Source: JANNBN01 sp963763885
Lineage (GTDB): Bacteria; Actinomycetota; Acidimicrobiia; Acidimicrobiales; JANYDT01
DNA length: 64,000 bases
Assembly: GCA_963763885.1 (NCBI GenBank)
Contig: CAVXQD010000001.1
Location: 744,001-808,000 of the forward strand
Direction of reading: 5' to 3'
How positions within the stretch are numbered: position 1 is the first letter of the stretch; each line of letters opens with the position of its first letter. The notes beneath the pieces are model-generated. The model was not told the DNA's origin and did no database searches. It worked only from the letters and a program-made list of their open reading frames with translations. The position numbers were made by a program, and so were the translations under genes. Positions 8,236-15,956 of this stretch are shown piece by piece.

Positions 8236-9450
8236 GTGGAGCTTCAACGTATCGTCATTGTCGGAGCCTCGCTGGCGGGCGTCCGAACAGCGGAAGCGCT
8301 CCGAACCAAGGGGTTCGACGGTGAGCTGATCCTCGTGGGATCTGAGGACTTACTGCCCTATGACCGCCCACCCCTGTCGAAAAGTTATCTCGAAGGCAAG
8401 CGAACCGCAGACCAACTGTCGCTGCGACCGACAGACCCAACGCTTGCGTCGCTGGGCGTGACGCTGCGGCTGGGTACCAGCGCAATTGGCCTGGATATAG
8501 ACAACCGACAGGTGGGTCTGAGCGGTGGAGACCGCATCGGTTTTGACGGATTGGTGATCGCTACAGGAACGGCTCCCCGCGTGCTTCCCGGAACCGCCCA
8601 CCTTCGTCGAGTCCATACCGTTCGAACCCTGGGCGATGCCGACGCACTTCGGCCATCCCTTATCCCTGGTGCAAAGATCGTCGTCATCGGTGCAGGTTTC
8701 ATTGGTGGAGAAGTCGCCTCCACGGCTAAGGCTGCCGGCGCAGAGGTGACGGTCCTCGAAGCAATGCCGGTTCCATTGTCTCGCCAACTGGGTGATCAGA
8801 TGGGATCAGCTGTCGCTTCGCTCCACGAGCGCAACGGTGTTTCACTTCGGTCTGACTGTGCGGTGTCGCGTCTCTCCGATACGCACGTGCACCTCGGAAG
8901 CGGCGAAATGCTGCAATACGACGCGTGCGTCGTGGGCGTCGGTGTGCGGCCAAACACAGAGTGGCTCACCGGTACAGGCCTGGACACATCCAACGGTGTG
9001 TTCTGCGACACTGCAATGCGGGCCTTGGTTGCTGGCTCACCAGACCCGCGGATTGTGGCGGTGGGTGATATCGCGCGCTGGGTCAACCCTCGGTACGCAT
9101 ACGAGGGACCCGTTCGGGTGGAGCATTGGACCAACGCCGTTGAATCAGCAGATCACGCTGCCGCCACACTTTTGGCTGGCGACAGTGAACCGGAACCGTT
9201 CTCGCCTGTGCCCTATTTCTGGAGCGACCAGTACGGCAGCAAGATTCAATTCCTTGGTCGTTCCGCCGGGTTCGATGAGGTAACCATTGTCAACGGATCG
9301 ACGGACGGCAAGTTTGTAGCCCTTTACCGGCGCGGTGACCGCCTCGTAGCAGCCCTCGGCGTTTCGTCGGTAAAGGCAGTCATGGGGTACCGCCAACGCC
9401 TGTTGGATGGGTGCTCCTGGAGAGACGCCCTTGCAGCTGCGACAAGCTGA
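8236..9450 (+). CDS. FAD-dependent ferredoxin--NAD(P)+ reductase
   Basis: This 404-residue pyridine nucleotide-disulfide oxidoreductase is of the putidaredoxin/rubredoxin reductase type. The FAD-binding GxSxxG motif (IVIVGASLAGVRTAEAL) is at the N-terminus, the NAD(P)H-binding VVIGAGFIGGEVA is near 156-168, and VGVRPNTEW plus AVGDIARW complete the fold. It should pass electrons from NAD(P)H to the small ferredoxin just upstream. The GTG at 8236 is the first start that gives a complete N-terminus; the frame continues upstream through the ferredoxin gene without meaning. Confidence 0.9.
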   Translation: MELQRIVIVGASLAGVRTAEALRTKGFDGELILVGSEDLLPYDRPPLSKSYLEGKRTADQLSLRPTDPTLASLGVTLRLGTSAIGLDIDNRQVGLSGGDRIGFDGLVIATGTAPRVLPGTAHLRRVHTVRTLGDADALRPSLIPGAKIVVIGAGFIGGEVASTAKAAGAEVTVLEAMPVPLSRQLGDQMGSAVASLHERNGVSLRSDCAVSRLSDTHVHLGSGEMLQYDACVVGVGVRPNTEWLTGTGLDTSNGVFCDTAMRALVAGSPDPRIVAVGDIARWVNPRYAYEGPVRVEHWTNAVESADHAAATLLAGDSEPEPFSPVPYFWSDQYGSKIQFLGRSAGFDEVTIVNGSTDGKFVALYRRGDRLVAALGVSSVKAVMGYRQRLLDGCSWRDALAAATS

Positions 9451-9466
9451 CAAACATTCGGCACAC

Positions 9467-9568
9467 GCAACACGCAACGAGCGAACGCGCCACACGCAAA
9501 GCCCAGATTCGCCCTTTACGGGCTCTCAAACTGCCGCTGCGTGTTGCACGGTTTGGATCGCGTGTTGC
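9467..9568. repeat. Inverted repeat in intergenic region
   Basis: The 143-base gap after the reductase contains GCAACACGCA at 9467-9476 and its exact reverse complement TGCGTGTTGC at 9538-9547, with a further GCGTGTTGC just downstream near 9560. A shorter AGCCC/GGGCT pair lies inside the loop. It could fold as a long hairpin between the two genes. No uridine run follows, so a terminator is not claimed. Confidence 0.45.
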
Positions 9569-9593
9569 CCTGTTCCGCTAGCTTCGACACCGC

Positions 9594-10202
9594 ATGGAAA
9601 TTCTCGTCATCCGTCACGGCTTGCCACTTCGAATCGAACGAAACGATGGTCAGGCAGCCGATCCAGAACTTTCCGCCGAAGGGCTGCAGCAAGCCGACAG
9701 GCTGGCTGAATACCTCGCGGGTGAGCATATCCACGCGGTGTACGCCTCGCCGATGCGCCGGGCGCACCAAACCGCGGTTCCCCTGGCCCAGGCGAAAGGT
9801 CTTGAGATCATTACCGAGCCGCGTGTGGCCGAATGGGACAAACACTCCCCCACGTACATTCCCACCGAACAACTGAAGGCAGCTGACCCCGACGCCTACC
9901 GTCGGCTGATGCGCGGAGAGATGGAACTCGACGTTGATATCCACGAGTTCCAACGCGGCGTCGTTGCGGCCATGGAGGAAATCATTCAGCGCCACCCGGG
10001 TGAGAAGGTCGCTGTTGTTTGCCACGGTGGTGTCATCAACACCTATGCGGACGCTGTCGTTGGGTCTGGTCGCCCGTTCGGTTTCACCAACACCACGTAC
10101 ACGAGCATCAACCGCTTCCGCGCTGCCTCCAGCGGCGAGCGCAGCGTGGTCTCGCTCAACGAAGTGGGCCATATCTACGGCACCCCCCTGCTCTATCGAT
10201 GA
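9594..10202 (+). CDS. Histidine phosphatase family protein (phosphoglycerate mutase-like)
   Basis: This 202-residue protein has the catalytic R7-H8-G of the branch-1 histidine phosphatases, an SPMRRAHQTA block carrying the second arginine, and the second histidine at His144 in VVCHGGVIN. The enzyme forms a phosphohistidine intermediate and hydrolyses phosphate esters; the substrate is not evident. It is cytoplasmic by sequence. A copy of the dispersed 64-bp repeat lies directly downstream. Confidence 0.88.
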   Translation: MEILVIRHGLPLRIERNDGQAADPELSAEGLQQADRLAEYLAGEHIHAVYASPMRRAHQTAVPLAQAKGLEIITEPRVAEWDKHSPTYIPTEQLKAADPDAYRRLMRGEMELDVDIHEFQRGVVAAMEEIIQRHPGEKVAVVCHGGVINTYADAVVGSGRPFGFTNTTYTSINRFRAASSGERSVVSLNEVGHIYGTPLLYR

Positions 10203-10242
10203 ACAGCTCGCCGAACGTGGAAGACAACATCCACGTTTCGGC

Positions 10243-10318
10243 CCCGTGTCTGATGGGTTGCTCCACCTCGGGTTCACTCCGATCCCTCCGTTCACCGCTC
10301 GGCCGCGCCCGTGTCTGA
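10243..10318 (-). repeat. Dispersed 64-bp repeat, single copy
   Basis: Read on the plus strand, this copy starts GATGGGTTGCTCCACCTCGG and runs to CTCGGCCGCGCCCG. It matches, in inverse orientation, the tandem units at 14469-14723. The 11-mer CCCGTGTCTGA occurs at 10243-10253 and again at 10308-10318, 65 bases apart, so the element has the same period as the array. The GTG start of the next gene lies in its last bases. Confidence 0.85.
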
Positions 10319-11231
10319 CTCACAGCGAACGTTCACGCCGCCACATACAACTGAAATTCGCACCACCTTGGCACCGTTGGCTCGAGGTCGCCACGATCTC
10401 ACCACGCGGATCGGCGCTACGGCGCACGACGGGGTTTGGCGCGCCACTCGAACTCCGGCCGGCCCCTGCGTCCAGCACCTCAGACAAGTTGGTCAACAGA
10501 TCACGGTCAGGTCTTGGGGGCCGGGAGCCGCGTGGGCCGTGGACCGTGCTCCCTTGCTCGTAGGCGCCAACGATGAGGATGGAACTTTCGAGATCGATCC
10601 ACATCGCCACGAGGTCTTGAATCGAACGTGGCGTCTCAACCCTGGCCTGAGAACGCCCTGCACAATGGCTGTTTGGGAAACGCTGTTTCGCGTGATTCTC
10701 GAACAGAAAGTCACAGGGAAAGAGGCAGCAAGTTCTTATCGGGCGTTAGTACGCAAACTTGGGGAGCCTGCGCCAGATGCGCCCGGGCCTCTATTGACCC
10801 TGATCCCCGATCCGGCGGTCGTTGCCGACACACCTCATCACGTGTTTATGGCTGCAAACGTGGAACGTAAGCGCGCAGACACCATTCGCCGAGCTGCCAG
10901 CTACGCGCAACGTATCGAGGAAGGTGCAGCGGTCTCGCTTGAGGAGGCGTACCGGCGCCTCCGGGCCATCCCGGGGATCGGTGAGTGGACGATCAACGAG
11001 GTCGGAGCGATCGCACTCGGTGATACTGACGCCGTGAGTATTGGCGATTACCACGTGAAGAACTACGTGTCGTGGGCCCTTGCGGGCGAAGCCCGCGGCA
11101 CCGACGAACGAATGGTTGAGCTCCTTCAGCCATATCGCCCTTACCGGGCGCGCATGGTGCGGATCATCAAGATCTCAGGCATTCAAGCGCCGAAGTTCGG
11201 GCCTCGCCTCACCATTCAGAAGCGTTGGTGA
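10311..11231 (+). CDS. DNA-3-methyladenine glycosylase II-like protein (AlkA/HhH-GPD)
   Basis: This 306-residue HhH-GPD glycosylase should excise alkylated bases from DNA. The helix-hairpin-helix is AIPGIGEWTINEVG at about 219-232, and the catalytic aspartate is probably Asp246 in AVSIGDYHV, where AlkA has its active Asp. The upstream half has the helical VWETLFRVILEQKVT block. The GTG start sits in the tail of a dispersed repeat; a weakly conserved leader of about 30 residues follows, so the true start could be slightly downstream. It is convergent with the HAD gene, with a 4-base gap. Confidence 0.85.
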   Translation: MSDSQRTFTPPHTTEIRTTLAPLARGRHDLTTRIGATAHDGVWRATRTPAGPCVQHLRQVGQQITVRSWGPGAAWAVDRAPLLVGANDEDGTFEIDPHRHEVLNRTWRLNPGLRTPCTMAVWETLFRVILEQKVTGKEAASSYRALVRKLGEPAPDAPGPLLTLIPDPAVVADTPHHVFMAANVERKRADTIRRAASYAQRIEEGAAVSLEEAYRRLRAIPGIGEWTINEVGAIALGDTDAVSIGDYHVKNYVSWALAGEARGTDERMVELLQPYRPYRARMVRIIKISGIQAPKFGPRLTIQKRW

Positions 11232-11235
11232 TTGA

Positions 11236-11991
11236 TCACCCGCGTAGGTGATCGGCCAAAGCCTGCAGGCCAGGTAAACGCCAATGGTCAAACTCGTGGT
11301 GGAGACCGTAGGGGTCAAGATGACAGACCGGCATGCCGGCAGCCCGAGATCCCTTGACGTCTGCGTGCACGGTGTCGCCCACATACAGGGTGCGGGCTGG
11401 ATCAGTCCCGAGCGCGGTAAGCGCCGGCTCGAAGATTCGCGGATCTGGTTTTGAAATTCCGACCACCGTGGAGTCCACGATTGCCGCGGCTGACGGCAAC
11501 GGCCCGTCTCCAACTTGGCAGATACCGAAATCCAACATCTGCTGTGCGGCTGTCCCGTCGTTATTGCTGACGATGGCAATTGGCCTCAACGCGGCGATTC
11601 GGTGAAATCCGTCGATGTTGTCCTGCAGCAGATAGTTCCAGATTGGCTTCGGCTCTTTGAGAAAAACCTCCTCGCGCATGGCCCGCACACCATCCAGGAG
11701 GCGTGCGTCTTCAACTCCGATACGGGCCAGGTACTCCTGCTCGAAATGAACCCAGAACTCTGGGCTGTGCTCCTGTAACCCGTCCATCGATACCTCAGCC
11801 AACCGGCGGACGGCATGGTGGTGAGCGACGTGAAAATCTGCGTCGTGTTCCGACACAGCGAAGCCAGCCCTCGCCAGCCCTCGCCGAACGGGCGCTGGGT
11901 GGCGGATTGCGAAGACGCCGCCGATGTCGAACACCACAGCATCGATGTCCTCCGGAGCGAGAGCAAAAGAATCCGTCAATGAATCGATCAC
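11236..11991 (-). CDS. HAD superfamily hydrolase (subfamily IA)
   Basis: This 251-residue protein has a HAD fold: motif I is VVFDIGGVF with nucleophile Asp22 (Gly24 where many phosphatases have Asp), motif II is IVSNND, the motif III lysine is in GISKPDPRIFEPAL, and motif IV is LYVGDTVHADVKGSRAAGM. It is probably a small-molecule phosphatase. The changed +2 residue leaves room for another hydrolase activity. It stands alone on the minus strand. Confidence 0.87.
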   Translation of the reverse strand: MIDSLTDSFALAPEDIDAVVFDIGGVFAIRHPAPVRRGLARAGFAVSEHDADFHVAHHHAVRRLAEVSMDGLQEHSPEFWVHFEQEYLARIGVEDARLLDGVRAMREEVFLKEPKPIWNYLLQDNIDGFHRIAALRPIAIVSNNDGTAAQQMLDFGICQVGDGPLPSAAAIVDSTVVGISKPDPRIFEPALTALGTDPARTLYVGDTVHADVKGSRAAGMPVCHLDPYGLHHEFDHWRLPGLQALADHLRG

Positions 11992-12137
11992 CCGAACATC
12001 ATGCTCGCTTTAGTGACATCCCAACACCAAGGAAAGGACGTTGCATGTTTCGTCCATCCATGTTTCGAACAACGTCGCGAGAAGTGGCAACAGGAACGAA
12101 CTGGAACGCAGACTGGGTCACCCCTTAGGTTCGAACC

Positions 12138-13694
12138 GTGCACCCAGGAATGTTCGCCATCGAGACACCAGACAAGCCGGCCATGATCATGGCCTCCACC
12201 GGCGAGGTGATCACGTACCGTCAGTTTGAAGAGGACTCAAACCGGGTGGCCCACTTGTTACGTAAAGCGGGGCTACAACAAGGCGACGCCATCGCCATCA
12301 TGATGGAAAACCATCCGTGGTTCTTCCGTCTCTGCTGGGGTGCACACCGCGCAGGCATCCAGTACACCGCGGCGTCCAGCCGCCTCACATTCGGCGAGTT
12401 GGAATACATCGTCAACGATTGTGGAGCCAAGGCGTTCTTCACGTCCGTGGCGAAAGCGGAGACTGCCGAACAGCTTCTCGCGAAGGCACCCGGTGTGACC
12501 CTGTTCGGAATGCTCGACGGCACCATCGAAGGGTTCGAAGCGCTCGAAAGTGCGCTCGCTGCCATGCCAACGACACCAATCGACGACGAAGCGAACGGCG
12601 CTGACATGTTGTACTCGTCCGGCACTACCGGTCGTCCCAAGGGCGTGAAGGTGACCTTGCCGTTGACACCGCTCACCGAAGTCCCTGCACTGGTGCACCT
12701 GCTCTCCGGCCTCTATGGGTTCTCGCAGAACACCATGTACATCTCGCCTGCGCCCTTCTACCACGCGGCTCCGCTTCGCTACTGCATCTCGGTACTGAGA
12801 CTGGGCGGCACCGTCGTTGCCATGGAGCACTTCGACCCCGAGCAGTGCCTTGCGCTGATCGAGCAATACAAGATCACCCACGGGCAGTTCGTCCCAACAA
12901 TGTTCGTACGCATGCTGAAGCTTGATCCGGCGGTGCGTGCCAAGTACGACGTGTCCTCTTTACAGTCGGTCATCCACGCTGCAGCGCCCTGCCCAATCCC
13001 AGTCAAGAAGCAGATGATCGACTGGTGGGGCAAAAAGATCTACGAGTACTACGCAGGCACCGAAGGCAACGGTTTCGTCTCGGTGACCTCCGATGAGTGG
13101 TTGGCGCATGAAGGAACCGTTGGTCGAGCACTCATGGGAGAACTGCATATCTGTGACGAAGCAGGCGAAGAACTTCCGCTTGGCGAACCGGGGACCATCT
13201 TCTTCGGTAACGCGCCTCAGTTCGAATATCACAACGACCCCGAGAAGACGAAGGCGTCTCGTCACCCCAAGGGATGGAGCACCCTGGGCGACATCGGGTA
13301 CGTCGATGCCGACGGGTTCTTGTACCTCACGGACCGCAAGGCAAACATGATCATCTCCGGCGGCGTGAACATCTACCCGCAAGAAGCGGAGAACGTCCTC
13401 ACCATGCACCCAAAGGTTGGAGACGTGGCCGTGTTCGGCGTCCCTAACGAAGACTTCGGTGAAGAGGTGAAGGCCGTCGTCCAACCGGCCGATTGGGCCG
13501 ACGTGGACACCCCCGAAAAGGCGGAAGCGTTCGGCAAGGAACTGATGGTGTTCTGCCGTTCGCAGCTTGCAGACATCAAGTGCCCGAGGTCCGTGGACTT
13601 CGAACGCGAACTGCCTCGGCATCCCACAGGAAAGTTGTACAAGCGGCTGCTTCGCGACCGTTACTGGGAGGGTCGAGCCAGCAAATTGGTCTGA
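12138..13694 (+). CDS. AMP-dependent acyl-CoA synthetase (FadD-like)
   Basis: This 518-residue adenylate-forming enzyme activates a carboxylic acid as acyl-AMP and then acyl-CoA. The P-loop is DMLYSSGTTGRPKGVK near 155-170, the YYAGTEGNG motif comes near 302, the hinge TDRKANMIISGGVNIYPQE near 400, and the C-terminal lysine is in HPTGKLYKR. The acid specificity is unknown. Upstream, 12000-12137 holds no gene. The PIG-L gene follows 54 bases later. Confidence 0.93.
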   Translation: MHPGMFAIETPDKPAMIMASTGEVITYRQFEEDSNRVAHLLRKAGLQQGDAIAIMMENHPWFFRLCWGAHRAGIQYTAASSRLTFGELEYIVNDCGAKAFFTSVAKAETAEQLLAKAPGVTLFGMLDGTIEGFEALESALAAMPTTPIDDEANGADMLYSSGTTGRPKGVKVTLPLTPLTEVPALVHLLSGLYGFSQNTMYISPAPFYHAAPLRYCISVLRLGGTVVAMEHFDPEQCLALIEQYKITHGQFVPTMFVRMLKLDPAVRAKYDVSSLQSVIHAAAPCPIPVKKQMIDWWGKKIYEYYAGTEGNGFVSVTSDEWLAHEGTVGRALMGELHICDEAGEELPLGEPGTIFFGNAPQFEYHNDPEKTKASRHPKGWSTLGDIGYVDADGFLYLTDRKANMIISGGVNIYPQEAENVLTMHPKVGDVAVFGVPNEDFGEEVKAVVQPADWADVDTPEKAEAFGKELMVFCRSQLADIKCPRSVDFERELPRHPTGKLYKRLLRDRYWEGRASKLV

Positions 13695-13748
13695 TGGTTT
13701 CTCGAGAGCCGTCACGGAAAGTGTGCCTACACCCACTACGTTCGACAG

Positions 13749-14465
13749 ATGCCAAGCGATCGGCCCATCAAACGAGTGCTCTCCGTCACGGCTCACCCCG
13801 ATGACGTTGACTTCGGGTCGGCCGGAACCATTGCTGCGCTGACAGACGCTGGCGTCGAAGTTGCGTATTGCATCGTCACAAACGGAGACGCTGGCGGCTT
13901 TGATCCCGCTGTGCCCCGCACGGACATCGCCGGTATCCGCCAGGAAGAACAACGAGCAGCAGCGGCAGTGGTCGGAGTTTCCGCGCTGACGTTCCTTGGC
14001 TACCCCGACGGATCAGTTCAACCGACATTGGACCTGCGCCGTGACATCAGCCGTGAAATTCGCCGTTTCAAACCCGACGTTGTCATCACGCAGAACCCCA
14101 ACTGGGATTTTTCGCGGATCTACGGCTCACACCCGGACCACAGGTACACCGGTGAAGCAGCGCTTTGCGCTGTGTATCCCGATGCCCGCAATCCGTTCAC
14201 GTTCACCGAGCTCATCGACGAGGGATACCAGCCCCACACGGCCTGGCAGGTGTGGTTGGCCGGCGGCCCGCAACCCAACAAGTACGTCGACACCACAGCA
14301 CAGTTCAACCGCAAACTCGAAGCGCTGTTGTGTCACAAAAGTCAGATGCCGGACCCCGCCGGAATGCAAGCGCGCGTACGAGGTTGGAACGAAGTTCTGG
14401 CAGCAGCTGGCGGGTTACCTGCAGGCTCCACCGCTGAAGCGTTCCAGGTAATAGAGACCGCGTAA
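13749..14465 (+). CDS. PIG-L family deacetylase
   Basis: This 238-residue zinc-dependent N-acetyl-sugar deacetylase has the metal-binding AHPDDVDFGSAG at 16-27 and GSHPDHR near 122-128. Actinobacterial relatives include MshB (mycothiol synthesis) and Mca (mycothiol conjugate amidase), as well as enzymes acting on other GlcNAc-type substrates. MshB is about 300 residues, so this shorter protein is more likely a general LmbE-type member. Its 3' end abuts the 64-bp tandem array. Confidence 0.9.
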   Translation: MPSDRPIKRVLSVTAHPDDVDFGSAGTIAALTDAGVEVAYCIVTNGDAGGFDPAVPRTDIAGIRQEEQRAAAAVVGVSALTFLGYPDGSVQPTLDLRRDISREIRRFKPDVVITQNPNWDFSRIYGSHPDHRYTGEAALCAVYPDARNPFTFTELIDEGYQPHTAWQVWLAGGPQPNKYVDTTAQFNRKLEALLCHKSQMPDPAGMQARVRGWNEVLAAAGGLPAGSTAEAFQVIETA

Positions 14466-14468
14466 CCC

Positions 14469-14723
14469 GCGGGCGCGGCCGAGCGGTGAACGGAGGGACG
14501 AAGTGAACCCGAGGTGGAGCAACCCATCAAACGCGGGCGCGGCCGAGCGGTGAACGGAGGGACGAAGTGAACCCGAGGTGGAGCAACCCATCAAACGCGG
14601 GCGCGGCCGAGCGGTGAACGGAGGGACGAAGTGAACCCGAGGTGGAGCAACCCATCAAACGCGGGCGCGGCCGAGCGGTGAACGGAGGGACGGAGTGAAC
14701 CCGAGGTGAGCAACCCATTAGAA
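14469..14723 (+). repeat. 64-bp tandem repeat array (four units plus a stub)
   Basis: Units begin at 14469, 14533, 14597 and 14661, each starting GCGGGCGCGGCCGAGCGGTG and ending GAGCAACCCATCAAAC. The first three are almost identical; the fourth carries small changes and a 1-base deletion, and a fifth stub (GGGCGCGGCCG) runs into the 3' end of the oxygenase gene, supplying its last codons. The array fills the gap between two convergent genes. Related single copies lie at 10243-10318 and, diverged, inside a coding region at 52953-53010. Confidence 0.95.
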
Positions 14724-15956
14724 CCGGGCGCGGCCGTCGGCGAGATGGGTCGGGATTGCGAAGCTGGGGCGGCTCCCATGTCGCATCTCGGCAAGGATTC
14801 CGTTCATGAGATGTCGGCCCATCATCGCATCGATGCGAGCGTGGAACCGATTGCGATTCGCTCCAGCGGTCATCAACCTGCTCGCAAAGCTCATCAACAC
14901 AAAGAGGTGCCGGGTCCAGTTGGCGGGTGGCAGCGAAATCATGTCGCAGACCGGGTTGCCAAGGAAGTGTCTAAACGCCGACGGCATGACTGGCCACAGC
15001 ATGCGAGGCATCCGTCCACGCGATTGAGCGAGCAGCGCTGCAGTCATGGCTACTCCCGCTCCGCTCGGTGCCTGTTGCCGAGCGAAAATACGAGTACGAA
15101 GTATTTGAGCAGCATCCCGATCCAGGGGAATCAAACGAGGGTCCACTCCTAAGTGATGTGCAACCAGGCGCCACATGTGGAGGTGGTCTGTGATGTCCTG
15201 CTCGGTGTAATCAACTCCGCTGGCATCAAACGCGTCGTACACAACCGATGTGAAGGTCAGCCAGGTGCCGGCGAGGTCCTCCTGGTTAATCGGTACGCCC
15301 CACGAGGTTGACCAGATCAACTCGTTTGACTCCACCAAGGGTGGAGCGGTGTCGTTCACCCGGACTACGGACGGATGGTGCAGGATCATCCACCGCACCG
15401 CCGCGTGCATTAGCCGCACGTGCAGGATTCGATCTATCCCGGTTCCATTGACGCAGAGCGCGTCGGGAGCAGAAAGGTCCATCAGCAACTGAGCGGTTTC
15501 GTTGAGGCGACGTTCTGTGTCTGTCTGTAAACGCCCCGTCATGCGAAGAACCTGCACGCCTTTCGCGGCGGCGTAGCTATTCGGCAACGAGGCAAGGTAG
15601 AGCGCAGAGAAGTGATGGGCCACAAGGCGGTTGAAGAACTGCTGACCCCGCACGACTGAGCGAAGGTCAACCCAGCCAGGGCTACTTGCCCCCAGTACAA
15701 AGAAGGACCGAAGCTCCGGGATTTGCTCTTCATCCGGCAGCTTTGTGTGTCTCACAAGCCGACCAAAGAGCTCCCCGGGAGCGCTGTTCGTGAGGTCCTG
15801 AAAAAAGGCTGCGACCGCCTGGTCGGCGAGCGGATCTCCCACACCGCGGAACAGCTCCATGTCTGCATCGGTAAGAACGTCGACGTTTGCTTCGAGCGTC
15901 AAGCCGATTCCCACTGCCGCACCATCTCGTTGGCACAACGCGTTCTGCTGGTTCAC
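14718..15956 (-). CDS. Oxygenase MpaB family protein (DUF2236)
   Basis: This 412-residue protein of the MpaB/rubber-oxygenase (Lcp) fold is expected to bind heme. Family blocks are QVLRMTGRLQTDTERRLNET, HVRLMHAAVRWM with the likely axial histidine, and VPINQEDLAGTWLTF. Relatives cleave polyisoprene or prenyl side chains, and many actinobacterial paralogues have no known substrate. The GTG start overlaps the stop of the GGDEF gene (GTGA), so the two are coupled. Its last five residues are encoded by the edge of the 64-bp repeat array, so the C-terminus may have been altered by it. Confidence 0.88.
   Translation of the reverse strand: MNQQNALCQRDGAAVGIGLTLEANVDVLTDADMELFRGVGDPLADQAVAAFFQDLTNSAPGELFGRLVRHTKLPDEEQIPELRSFFVLGASSPGWVDLRSVVRGQQFFNRLVAHHFSALYLASLPNSYAAAKGVQVLRMTGRLQTDTERRLNETAQLLMDLSAPDALCVNGTGIDRILHVRLMHAAVRWMILHHPSVVRVNDTAPPLVESNELIWSTSWGVPINQEDLAGTWLTFTSVVYDAFDASGVDYTEQDITDHLHMWRLVAHHLGVDPRLIPLDRDAAQILRTRIFARQQAPSGAGVAMTAALLAQSRGRMPRMLWPVMPSAFRHFLGNPVCDMISLPPANWTRHLFVLMSFASRLMTAGANRNRFHARIDAMMGRHLMNGILAEMRHGSRPSFAIPTHLADGRARF

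Noticed and set aside
12960..13952. Minus-strand 330-residue frame
   Set aside because: It is a shadow of the acyl-CoA synthetase and PIG-L genes, both of which have intact catalytic motifs on the plus strand.
14469..14723. Tandem 64-bp units considered as a CRISPR array
   Set aside because: Units are contiguous with no unique spacers, and no cas genes are present.
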